Assembly (NCBI GenBank): GCA_031262985.1
Contig: JAISGQ010000009.1
Location: forward strand, 25,646 to 89,645
Source: Oscillospiraceae bacterium
GTDB lineage: Bacteria > Bacillota > Clostridia > Oscillospirales > Acutalibacteraceae
Direction of reading: 5' to 3'
Length of the DNA stretch: 64,000 bases
Part shown: positions 25,172 through 33,012 of the stretch, one piece after another
Numbering within the stretch: position 1 is the stretch's first letter
Layout of the letters: each line of letters begins with the position of its first letter
Notes under the pieces: generated by a model
Database searches by the model: none
What the model was told of the DNA's origin: nothing
What the model saw: the letters and a program-made list of their open reading frames with translations, nothing else
Position numbers and translations under genes: made by a program

Positions 25172-25591
25172 CTACTCCTGCTCCGGTATTTCCTTAAACT
25201 CGCGATCAAGGCGTTTCCTTTTGCCGGAGAAGCTGTAGTAGGCGGGCTTGTGGTCATAGAACAGCTCCAGCTCAAAGCTGGCGTCCTTAATAATGTCGTC
25301 GAACAGCTCTGCGTTCATGCAGTAGTGGTCGTCCGCCGGATTGTGCCAAAATATATCACATCCGCAGATACTGCAAAACCCGCGTTCTATAGGCTCGTCT
25401 ATCCAGATTGTTATGTTAGACTTGCCCTTGATAAAATCAACATTGGAGGAATTTCCGGGGTCAACAGCCATATGAGCTCCGCCGCCGCGCCGTCTGCAAT
25501 CATCGCAGTGGCAGGCGTAGACGAAATTCCCGTACTCCCTTATATTTACCTCCACCGCGCCGCACGCGCAATGACCCAAAATATTCTTCAT
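25172..25591 (-). CDS. GFA-family zinc protein (Mss4-like fold)
   Basis: 139 residues with a strong AGGAGGAG site. Zinc ligands of the GFA (PF04828) family are present in order: GHCACGAVE (CxC), YACHCDDCRR (CxxC plus His) and GFCSICGCDIFW (CxxC). The family is named after glutathione-dependent formaldehyde-activating enzyme, but most members, including this one in a Firmicute, have unproven substrates. It stands alone on the minus strand; the next gene upstream is unrelated. Confidence 0.85.
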   Translation of the reverse strand: MKNILGHCACGAVEVNIREYGNFVYACHCDDCRRRGGGAHMAVDPGNSSNVDFIKGKSNITIWIDEPIERGFCSICGCDIFWHNPADDHYCMNAELFDDIIKDASFELELFYDHKPAYYSFSGKRKRLDREFKEIPEQE

Positions 25592-25618
25592 ACTGCTCTC
25601 CTCCTGTTAATTTATCTG

Positions 25619-25664
25619 CGGAGTACCGCACCGACCTCCGATTACGGAGTACCGCACCAGCCTC
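25619..25664. repeat. Short tandem repeat after the surface-protein gene
   Basis: CGGAGTACCGCACC-GACCTC and CGGAGTACCGCACC-AGCCTC, period 26 bases, in the short gap between two minus-strand genes. Confidence 0.6.
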
Positions 25665-25677
25665 TTACCGCCGACTG

Positions 25678-27015
25678 CTATCTGCGCCTAACTCCGCCGC
25701 CGCTTCCGAAGAAATCGTCATCGTCGTCGTAGTAGCCGTAGTTGCTGTCCTTCGGCGCGTAACGGCTTCCGGGAGACTGAGGCGAACGTCCTCTCTGCAC
25801 GGAGGGCGGATTGCGGCGGGTGTTTTGGCGCGACGGAGTATCGTCGTAGTAGCCGTCGTCCTCGTATTCGCCGCCGAAGTTGTAGCCGTTGTCGTAATTG
25901 TCGTCCTCATAGTATTCGCCGCCGGAGTAATTATTGTCGCTGTAATCGTCATAGTCGTCCACATAGCCGCGCAAATCGCGGTTAGAGCGACCGCCGCCCC
26001 TTCTGGGAGGATTGCCCGAAGGAGGTCTGCGGTTTGAGCCTGAGCTTACGATAAGGAAAATACAAGCTCCCAATATGACCGCGATAACCACGCCGATAAG
26101 CACCCATATCAAGGGAGAAGTTCCGTCCTCCTCCTCAACGGGGGCAGGAGTGTTATCGATAGAAACAAAGTCGGTGTTGCTCACTGTCTCCTCGGAGGAC
26201 GCCTCCTCCATAGACGACACCTCCTCTATGGAGGAAACCTCAGACGACACGGTATCTGTATTTATGATTTTTATAGTGACTGTAACGGTTTGCGTTCCCG
26301 CCTTCGAGGTCACTGTAAACACATCCTCGCCGCCTGTCAGCTCGAGAGTGGCTTCATATCTTCCGTTTTTCAGCTCCAGCACCGTGGGGTCATCGTTATT
26401 TCTCTGGAGCGATATCTCCTGCTCATGGCGCGGAGTTACCCTCAGCTTGAGCGAGGTGACGTCGCCGTCTACTTCATACTCAAGTCCGTCTGCTATAGAA
26501 CCCTCGCCGTCGAGAGTGTCAGAGCCGTTAAGCACCGCGACTTTTTCAAAGTATGTCTTTATTGCTGTGCGAGTGACGCCTATTGTCAGCGTACGCTCGC
26601 CGCCGTCGCCGTTCTTCACAAGAACCTTAAAGCTCTGTGTTTTAGCCTTAAATGTAAAATCTCCGGTGTAGTAGCCCGTAGCCTTGGTGTAGGAGAACTC
26701 CGTGTCATCGGAGGTTATGGTCAGTCCTGCCGCGCCTTTAATGACCAGAGACGCTTCCTCCATCCAGTCGGGGAGGGTGAAGGTGTACTTGTTCGTACCC
26801 GCCGCGTAGGAGGGGCTGGCGAGATAATTCTTGCCGTTGCTCCCTATCATATGGATGCCCTTGAGCGTCACATTGGCAGGTGCTTTCGTAGTTGTCGGAG
26901 CGGTGGATTCTACCGCTGACGACACCGCCTCCGTCGCGAATACCGAGGGAGAGAAAATCATCAGCACAAGGAGTAAAATCACAGCGACCGAAAATCCTCT
27001 TTTTAAAATACTCAT
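25678..27015 (-). CDS. Membrane-anchored surface protein with Tyr/Asp/Gly-rich inner tail
   Basis: 445 residues. Signal peptide (VAVILLLVLMIFSPSVFA, cleavage after about residue 27), then about 230 residues of beta-rich extracellular sequence; the segment NVTLKGIHMIGSNGKNYLAS to KYTFTLPDW resembles cadherin-like beta-sandwich repeats (PF12733-type, tentative). A Ser/Glu-rich spacer (EVSSIEEVSSMEEASSEE) leads to one helix (PLIWVLIGVVIAVILGACIF, near 325-345). The ~100-residue tail is rich in Tyr, Asp, Gly and Asn, with Arg patches, and ends DDDDDFFGSGGGVRRR. By topology the tail is cytoplasmic. No binding partner is known; adhesion or envelope signalling is possible but unproven. Confidence 0.75.
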   Translation of the reverse strand: MSILKRGFSVAVILLLVLMIFSPSVFATEAVSSAVESTAPTTTKAPANVTLKGIHMIGSNGKNYLASPSYAAGTNKYTFTLPDWMEEASLVIKGAAGLTITSDDTEFSYTKATGYYTGDFTFKAKTQSFKVLVKNGDGGERTLTIGVTRTAIKTYFEKVAVLNGSDTLDGEGSIADGLEYEVDGDVTSLKLRVTPRHEQEISLQRNNDDPTVLELKNGRYEATLELTGGEDVFTVTSKAGTQTVTVTIKIINTDTVSSEVSSIEEVSSMEEASSEETVSNTDFVSIDNTPAPVEEEDGTSPLIWVLIGVVIAVILGACIFLIVSSGSNRRPPSGNPPRRGGGRSNRDLRGYVDDYDDYSDNNYSGGEYYEDDNYDNGYNFGGEYEDDGYYDDTPSRQNTRRNPPSVQRGRSPQSPGSRYAPKDSNYGYYDDDDDFFGSGGGVRRR

Positions 27016-27160
27016 ATTACAATTCCTGTCCTTTCAATGAGGATGATAGCTAACACTGCATATTTTACCATAACAGGCGAATTACTTCAATAATAAAAAG
27101 CGAGTTGCAAAAAATAAATGGTAAATATTGTGTAAACTGTGTAGGATGAACCAACCGAAA

Positions 27161-28060
27161 TTATTGAAAATGGGAGGAGATATACTCCTGCGCCACGGAG
27201 AACGCCTCCTTGCTCTCAGGCAGGAAGGGGGCTGTTATCGGGAAAACGTGGAACATATCGCGCCACAGGTGCAGTTCAAAGGGGCTGCCCGCCTCGCTCA
27301 GCTTTTGGGAGAACCGCACGCTGTCGGTGAGGAGCAGCTCCCGCTCTCCCGCTATTATGAGTGTAGGCGGGAGGTTTGCGGCACTGCCGAAGAGGGGTGA
27401 TATGTACCTGTCGCTCCGTTCGGCTGCTCTGGAGTAGTAGACAGCCGATTCGCGGAGAGAGGATGCTACGAGCAGGGGATCTCTTGTAAAGCTTTTGTAT
27501 TCGCCCTCGTCACAGCGCAAATCGAGCCACGGAGAGAGCATAGTCAGCGAGGAGGGGAGAGGCATCTGCTTGTCGCGCAGAAGCTCCGTAAGCGCGAGGG
27601 CAAGCCCTCCGCCGGCGGAGTCGCCTATTACCGCGATTCGCTCACTCTGATACCCCTCCGAAAACAGACTGCTGTAGGCGGCGAGTGCGTCGGTAAGCGC
27701 GGCGGGATATGGGTGCTCCGGCGCGAGCCTGTAGTCAACCGCGAGTACGCGAAGGCGAAGCCGCGCGGCGATAACCGAGGACTCGAAGGGGAGGGTGGAG
27801 CGTCCTCCCACATAAGCCCCGCCGTGGAGGTAGAGAACCGCCCTGTTGTCGGGAGCGTCCTCGGGGATATACCATGTGCAGGGAACTCCCGACACAAGCA
27901 CATGGCGGCTCCTCACATTTATAAACTTGCTCACAAATTGCGGGATGCCGTATACATCCTCGCGAAACCGCGACGCGCGGTCGTTTGAGAGGTAGGAGTA
28001 TATGCTCAGCGCGGATGTTGCCGTCCTGCCGAACGGCGATGAATTATGTCTGTAAAGCAT
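27161..28060 (-). CDS. HSL-family alpha/beta hydrolase (esterase)
   Basis: 299 residues. The oxyanion-hole motif HGGA of hormone-sensitive-lipase-type esterases is at residues 79-82, the nucleophile is Ser148 in GDSAGG, and the catalytic His is about 271 in DMFHVF; YRLAPEHPYP is the usual family motif. The acid is probably in the DSVRF region near 250. Substrate is unknown; small acyl esters are typical. No signal peptide. Single gene with an AAGGA ribosome site; downstream gene on the same strand is unrelated. Confidence 0.88.
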   Translation of the reverse strand: MLYRHNSSPFGRTATSALSIYSYLSNDRASRFREDVYGIPQFVSKFINVRSRHVLVSGVPCTWYIPEDAPDNRAVLYLHGGAYVGGRSTLPFESSVIAARLRLRVLAVDYRLAPEHPYPAALTDALAAYSSLFSEGYQSERIAVIGDSAGGGLALALTELLRDKQMPLPSSLTMLSPWLDLRCDEGEYKSFTRDPLLVASSLRESAVYYSRAAERSDRYISPLFGSAANLPPTLIIAGERELLLTDSVRFSQKLSEAGSPFELHLWRDMFHVFPITAPFLPESKEAFSVAQEYISSHFQ

Positions 28061-28087
28061 TTTTGATTCCTTTCGGGGGCATACACT

Positions 28088-28183
28088 AAATCAACAGAAA
28101 AACAATCAAGCCTCTATGGGCGAAAACCGCACAAATCAAAGCTTTTCGCTCGTGTTTTCTAGTTGTTTTCAAAGTTAATTAAT
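28088..28183. repeat. Family C palindromic element, copy 1
   Basis: About 96 bp, inverted relative to copies 2-4. Central stem around GGGCGAAAACCGCACAAATC / AAAGCTTTTCGCTC, flanked by AAAACAATCAAGCC and TTTTCAAAGTTAATTAA ends. It occupies the first part of the 383-base gap before the ABC exporter; the rest holds the promoter at 28326. Confidence 0.75.
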
Positions 28184-28325
28184 CATAATGTTGAAAAATA
28201 TGCCTATATACTACTTTATTGTACCAAAATAACGAACCGCAATCAATGATGGAAATGTGTTTTTTGATTTTGGACAATTAAACTCGCAATAGCTCATCGT
28301 CCTCCAAAGATTTACATTTAAACTA

Positions 28326-28354
28326 TTGACAATAATATAGTATAAACATACAAT
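28326..28354 (+). promoter_or_regulatory. Promoter of the heterodimeric ABC exporter
   Basis: TTGACA (28326-28331), 17 bases, TACAAT (28349-28354), 90 bases before the first gene. Confidence 0.7.
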
Positions 28355-28443
28355 AGACGAATGAAACTTCAAGCAGGAGACGCGGACAGCTTTCACAATA
28401 TGTCACGGTTTGATTCTTCAAAAATTAATTTCGGAGGGTAAGT

Positions 28444-30258
28444 ATGCTTAAATCGTTCAAACATTTAAAGCCGAGAGAGTGGCTGTACATTGTTATAAGC
28501 GTAGTTTTCATATGTATTCAGGTGTGGCTCGACCTCAAATCACCCGACTACATGGCGCAGATAACCACTCTTGTGCAGACGCCGGGCAGCGCGATGGGAG
28601 ATATATGGGCGGAAGGTCTGAAAATGCTGCTCTGCGCTTTGGGCAGTATGCTCACGTCAGTGGCAGTGGGCTTCCTTGCCGCTAATGTTGCTACCTCCTT
28701 CGCCGCCACTCTCAGAGGCAAGGTTTTCGACAAGGTAATGTCATTTTCCATGGAGGAGATAAACAAATTCTCCACCTCAAGCCTTATTACGAGAACCACA
28801 AACGACATTACTCAGATGCAGATGCTCATAGCGATAGGCTTGCAGATTATCGTAAAATCCCCTATTGTCGCCGTGTGGGCGATGCTCAAAATAGCGGACA
28901 AGTTTGTGTCGGCGGACACCTCCGACGGACTGCGCCTCAGTGCCGATTCGAGCGGAATCGAGTGGCTGTGGGTAGTGGGAATTGCGGTGCTGTTCATGGT
29001 TACTATCATATCGGTGCTTCTGATTTTCGCAATGCCGCGATTCAAAAAAGTGCAGAAGCTGACCGACAACCTCAACCGCGTGACAAGAGAAAACCTCATG
29101 GGGCTGAGGATAGTCCGCTCCTTCAACGCAGAGGATTATCAGGAGGAGAAATTTGAGCGCGCCAACTCTGATTTGACCTACACCCACCTCTATATCGGCA
29201 GACTTATGTCGATACTGCCCGCAGGCATGGGGTTTGTCATGTCGGGCATAAATTTGGCGATATACTGGTTAGGCGCGGCACTGATAAACGGCGCGGGCAT
29301 GGCTGAAAAGCTCCCGCTTTTCAGCACTATGGTGGTCTTTTCCTCCTACGCGGTGCAAATTATCATGGCGTTTATGATGATGTCGATGATATTCATCATG
29401 CTGCCCAGAGCCTCCGTCTCCGCCTCGCGTATCAATGAGGTGCTCGAGACTAAGGAGATGATAATCGACGGACCTGTCAGCGGCGGCAAAACGGAAAAGA
29501 CAGGCGAGGTTGTGTTTAACAACGTCAGCTTTAAGTACCCCGACGCGGACGAATATGTCCTCCACAATGTCAGCTTTAGGGCGGAGAAGGGCGAGACAGT
29601 GGCGTTTATCGGTTCTACGGGAAGCGGCAAGAGTACGCTTATCAACCTCATTCCCCGCTTCTACGACGTGACCGAGGGAGAGCTGCTCATAGACGGAATC
29701 AACGTCAAGGAGTACACACAGGCGGCACTCCACAACAAGCTCGGCTATGTGTCGCAGAAGGCTGTGCTGTTCAGTGGCACGGTCAAGGAGAACGTGGCAT
29801 ACGGCGACAACGGCGACGCCACTCCCTCGGAGGAGGAGATAAAGCGTGCCCTTGACATAGCGCAGGGCAGAGATTTTGTGGACGCAATGGAGGACGGCTT
29901 CGACTCAAATATAGCGCAGGGCGGCGCAAACATATCGGGAGGACAGAAACAGCGTCTATCTATTGCCAGAGCGATATGCAGGAAGCCCGAAATATATATT
30001 TTCGACGACTCCTTCTCCGCGCTTGACTACAAAACCGACCGACTTCTCAGAAACGCCCTTAAAAAGGAGACGGGAGACGCCACTACGATGATAGTGGCTC
30101 AGCGTATCGGAACAATTAAGGACGCGGATAAGATTGTAGTTTTAGACGAGGGCAATGTCGTGGGAATCGGCACGCACAAGGAGCTGCTCTCCGATTGTGA
30201 GGTCTACAGGCAGATTGCCTACTCTCAGCTGTCAAAGGAGGAATTGTCCGATGTCTGA
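28444..30258 (+). CDS. ABC exporter half-transporter, subunit A (non-catalytic-site NBD)
   Basis: 604 residues: an N-terminal six-helix exporter domain (about 1-340) and an ATPase domain. Walker A GSTGSGKST and signature ISGGQKQR are canonical, but Walker B ends IYIFDDSFSALD with Asp in place of the catalytic Glu and the H-loop His is Gln (IVAQRIGTI). Such losses define the degenerate-site subunit of heterodimeric multidrug exporters of the BmrC/TM287 type. The partner gene starts inside its 3' end (8-base overlap). Strong GGAGGG site. Substrate unknown: drugs, lipids or peptides. Confidence 0.92.
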   Translation: MLKSFKHLKPREWLYIVISVVFICIQVWLDLKSPDYMAQITTLVQTPGSAMGDIWAEGLKMLLCALGSMLTSVAVGFLAANVATSFAATLRGKVFDKVMSFSMEEINKFSTSSLITRTTNDITQMQMLIAIGLQIIVKSPIVAVWAMLKIADKFVSADTSDGLRLSADSSGIEWLWVVGIAVLFMVTIISVLLIFAMPRFKKVQKLTDNLNRVTRENLMGLRIVRSFNAEDYQEEKFERANSDLTYTHLYIGRLMSILPAGMGFVMSGINLAIYWLGAALINGAGMAEKLPLFSTMVVFSSYAVQIIMAFMMMSMIFIMLPRASVSASRINEVLETKEMIIDGPVSGGKTEKTGEVVFNNVSFKYPDADEYVLHNVSFRAEKGETVAFIGSTGSGKSTLINLIPRFYDVTEGELLIDGINVKEYTQAALHNKLGYVSQKAVLFSGTVKENVAYGDNGDATPSEEEIKRALDIAQGRDFVDAMEDGFDSNIAQGGANISGGQKQRLSIARAICRKPEIYIFDDSFSALDYKTDRLLRNALKKETGDATTMIVAQRIGTIKDADKIVVLDEGNVVGIGTHKELLSDCEVYRQIAYSQLSKEELSDV

Positions 30259-32104
30259 AAACCAAAGAGCGGCAGATAAAATGCCGCGTAAAAGAGAACA
30301 CGGCTTCGGTGGTCCGGGCGGCAGAATGGCTATGCCGGGGGAAAAGCCCAAGCACTTCAAGGCGACAATGGGCAAGCTGATAGCCTATATAAAGCCGTAT
30401 CTCCCCATGATAATAGTTTCTACACTCATGGCGGTGGCAAGCACTATTTTCAGTGCAATAGGACCTGACCGCCTCCGCGCAATAACCGCGCTGATTCAAG
30501 AGGGGCTAATGTCTCAAATCGACATGAAGGCGGTAGGCAGAATCGGGCTTACGCTCGCTGTTTTGTACGGTCTCGGATTTGTCTTCAACTACGTTCAGGG
30601 ATTTATAATGAACATAATCACACAGCGTGTGTCGAAAAAGATGAGGACTGAAATTTCAAAGAAGATAAACCGACTGCCGCTCAAATACTTCGACTCCACC
30701 AGCTTCGGAGACGTAATGAGCCGCGTCACAAACGACGTTGACACCATAGCGCAGACGCTGAATAATAGCATAGGCTCGTTTGTCACGGCTGTGACCATGT
30801 TTTTTGGTTCGATAGTGATGATGTTCTACACAAATGTCTTCCTCGCACTCGCGGCGATACTCTCCACAATCGTAGGCTTCGTATTTATGCAGGTTATCAT
30901 AAAGCACTCGCAGAAGTACTTCAAGGCACAGCAGTACGAGTTAGGGCGTATCAACGGACACATAGAGGAGATATACACCGGTCACAACGTGGTAAAGGCA
31001 TATAACGGGGAGGAAAAAGCCCGCGAGGAGTTTCACGAAATTAACGGAAAACTGCAATCGAGCGCGTGGAAATCGCAGTTTATTTCGGGGCTTATGATGC
31101 CTCTCATGCACTTTATCGGCAATTTCGGGTATGTAGTTGTGTGCGTTCTGGGAGCGGTGCTTCTTGTGAACGGCTATATAACCGATTTCGGAGTAATAGT
31201 TGCGTTTATGATATACATCAGGCTCTTTACTCAGCCCCTCGCGCAGATTGCACAGACGGCTACAGCCCTCCAGTCCACTGCGGCGGCGGGGGAGAGAGTA
31301 TTCACCTTCCTCGAGGAGAGCGAGCTTCCCGACGAGAGCGGCAAGACTGCTGTACTCCCCGTAGGAGAAGTGAGGGGAGATATTGAGTTCGAACACGTCA
31401 AATTCGGCTACAACGAGGATAAGGTAATCATCAAGGATTTTTCGGCTACGGTCAAGGCAGGTCAGAAAATCGCCATTGTAGGCTCTACGGGAGCGGGAAA
31501 AACCACTATCGTCAACCTCCTCATGAGGTTCTACGACCTCGGCGGCGGCTCGATTAAGATTGACGGGATTAATATTGCCGATTTGAAGCGGGAGAATGTC
31601 CACGATTTATTCTGCATGGTGCTTCAGGACACATGGCTGTTTGAAGGCACGGTGAAGGAGAATATAATTTACAACAAGCCCGACATAGACGATGAGGAGC
31701 TGAAAAAAATCTGCAAGGTTGTGGGCGTTCACCACTTTATTAAAACCCTCCCGAACGGCTACAGCACTGTGCTGAGCGACAAGGCGAATCTCTCGGTAGG
31801 GCAAAAGCAGCTCATGACCATAGCCCGCGCCATGGTGGAGAACGCCCCCATGCTCATTCTCGACGAGGCGACAAGCTCGGTTGACACAAGGACTGAGGTA
31901 CTCATTCAAGCGGCTATGGATAAGCTCATGCAGGGGCGAACCTCCTTTGTTATCGCTCACAGGCTGTCCACTATCAAAAACTCCGACCTGATTCTCGTGA
32001 TGAAGGACGGAAATATAGTTGAAAGCGGCAATCATACCGACCTCCTCTCACAGGGCGGCGTCTACGCGGAGCTTTACAACAGCCAGTTTGAGCAGGCGGG
32101 GTAA
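30251..32104 (+). CDS. ABC exporter half-transporter, subunit B (catalytic-site NBD)
   Basis: 617 residues from the ATG at 30251 (MSENQRAADK), preceded by AAGGAGGAATTGTCCG; the track start at 30155 lies in the upstream gene. A short Gly/Arg-rich N-terminal leader precedes the six-helix domain. Walker A GSTGAGKTT, Walker B LILDEATSSVD with the catalytic Glu and H-loop His (IAHRLSTI) are intact; the signature is LSVGQKQL, slightly off consensus. With subunit A it forms one canonical and one degenerate ATP site. The last 84 bases are duplicated after the next gene. Confidence 0.93.
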   Translation: MSENQRAADKMPRKREHGFGGPGGRMAMPGEKPKHFKATMGKLIAYIKPYLPMIIVSTLMAVASTIFSAIGPDRLRAITALIQEGLMSQIDMKAVGRIGLTLAVLYGLGFVFNYVQGFIMNIITQRVSKKMRTEISKKINRLPLKYFDSTSFGDVMSRVTNDVDTIAQTLNNSIGSFVTAVTMFFGSIVMMFYTNVFLALAAILSTIVGFVFMQVIIKHSQKYFKAQQYELGRINGHIEEIYTGHNVVKAYNGEEKAREEFHEINGKLQSSAWKSQFISGLMMPLMHFIGNFGYVVVCVLGAVLLVNGYITDFGVIVAFMIYIRLFTQPLAQIAQTATALQSTAAAGERVFTFLEESELPDESGKTAVLPVGEVRGDIEFEHVKFGYNEDKVIIKDFSATVKAGQKIAIVGSTGAGKTTIVNLLMRFYDLGGGSIKIDGINIADLKRENVHDLFCMVLQDTWLFEGTVKENIIYNKPDIDDEELKKICKVVGVHHFIKTLPNGYSTVLSDKANLSVGQKQLMTIARAMVENAPMLILDEATSSVDTRTEVLIQAAMDKLMQGRTSFVIAHRLSTIKNSDLILVMKDGNIVESGNHTDLLSQGGVYAELYNSQFEQAG

Positions 32105-32143
32105 TATTTTGTAATACTATTCCGCGTTTGAAGGGAGAAAATA

Positions 32144-32665
32144 ATGAACGGAATTATACTGTACAAATCAAAATACGGGGCAACAAAAAAATACGCCGAA
32201 TGGCTGCGTGATACTACGGGTTTTGATATTATTGAAACAAATAAAGCCACTGTAGCGCAGGTGAAAAATTACGATGTTATTGTCCTCGGAGGAGGCATAT
32301 ACGCATCCGGGATTTCGGGGCTGTCTTTTCTCAGGAAAAACATGGACGAACTGGCAGGCAAACGGCTTGCCGTGTTCTGTGTTGGCGGTTCTCCTTTTGA
32401 ACAAGCCGCGTTTGAGGAGATGTACGCACACAATTTCAAGGGGAATCTGAGTGGAGTAAAATGCTTTTACTGCCGCGGCGCGTTTGACATGGAGGTTATG
32501 AACTTCGCCGACAAAACGCTGTGTAAGATGCTCAAAAAGACTCTGGAGAAAAAAGACCCCGCAACCTATGAGCCGTCGCAGGCGGCACTCATTGCTGTTA
32601 TCGGTCAAAACGGCGACTGGACGGATAAGGAGTACCTGCAGCCGCTGATTGAATATTTGAAGTGA
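32144..32665 (+). CDS. Flavodoxin-domain protein
   Basis: 173 residues. The FMN phosphate loop is YKSKYGATKKYAEW near residue 8, and the second flavin loop VLGGGIYASGISG follows near 52; layout matches the Flavodoxin_5/HemG-like group (PF12724). Likely an FMN electron carrier or quinone/thiol reductase; heme synthesis is not supported by neighbours. AAGGGAG site 8 bases upstream. It is set between the exporter gene and a decayed copy of the exporter 3' end. Confidence 0.85.
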   Translation: MNGIILYKSKYGATKKYAEWLRDTTGFDIIETNKATVAQVKNYDVIVLGGGIYASGISGLSFLRKNMDELAGKRLAVFCVGGSPFEQAAFEEMYAHNFKGNLSGVKCFYCRGAFDMEVMNFADKTLCKMLKKTLEKKDPATYEPSQAALIAVIGQNGDWTDKEYLQPLIEYLK

Positions 32666-32669
32666 GCAA

Positions 32670-32753
32670 AAAGCTGCAATCATACTTGCTTTCTCTCGCA
32701 GGGCGGCGTCTACGCGGAGCTGTAACAACAGCCGGTTTGATTAGGCGGGGTAG
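32670..32753 (+). pseudogene. Decayed duplicate of the ABC subunit B 3' end
   Basis: 84 bases that align without gaps to the last 84 bases of the exporter subunit B gene (32021-32104), sharing CAGGGCGGCGTCTACGCGGA and the final GGCGGGGTA; about 13 differences, including stops (TAA, TAG) in the old frame. It shows that this segment and flavodoxin arose through a duplication or insertion next to the exporter. Confidence 0.8.
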
Positions 32754-32789
32754 GAAGGCGGAGTGGCAATACTCCTTCTTTGAAGTAAT

Positions 32790-32837
32790 AAAAAGCAGTG
32801 CATGAGTATATTCTACCTCCTCATGCGCTGCTTTTTT
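32790..32837 (+). terminator. Terminator of the exporter-flavodoxin unit
   Basis: AAAAGCAGTGCATGAG / CTCATGCGCTGCTTTT imperfect 16-bp stem with a 13-base loop and a TTTTTT tail. Confidence 0.9.
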
Positions 32838-32905
32838 ACGCGTCTTTTTTTGTCATTATACAGCATACGGCATAATTTTTCTTTGATAAAGTTTTTGTTA
32901 TGTTA

Positions 32906-32934
32906 TTGCAAAAAAAAACGCTCTATGGTATCAT
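32906..32934 (+). promoter_or_regulatory. Promoter of the large membrane protein
   Basis: TTGCAA (32906-32911), 17 bases, TATCAT (32929-32934). Confidence 0.5.
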
Positions 32935-33012
32935 TAATCAAATATTGAAAAAATAGTAGTATGTTGTAGAAAACGTGCAGAAGATGATTTGTGTTAGGGA
33001 GGACGGAGCAGA

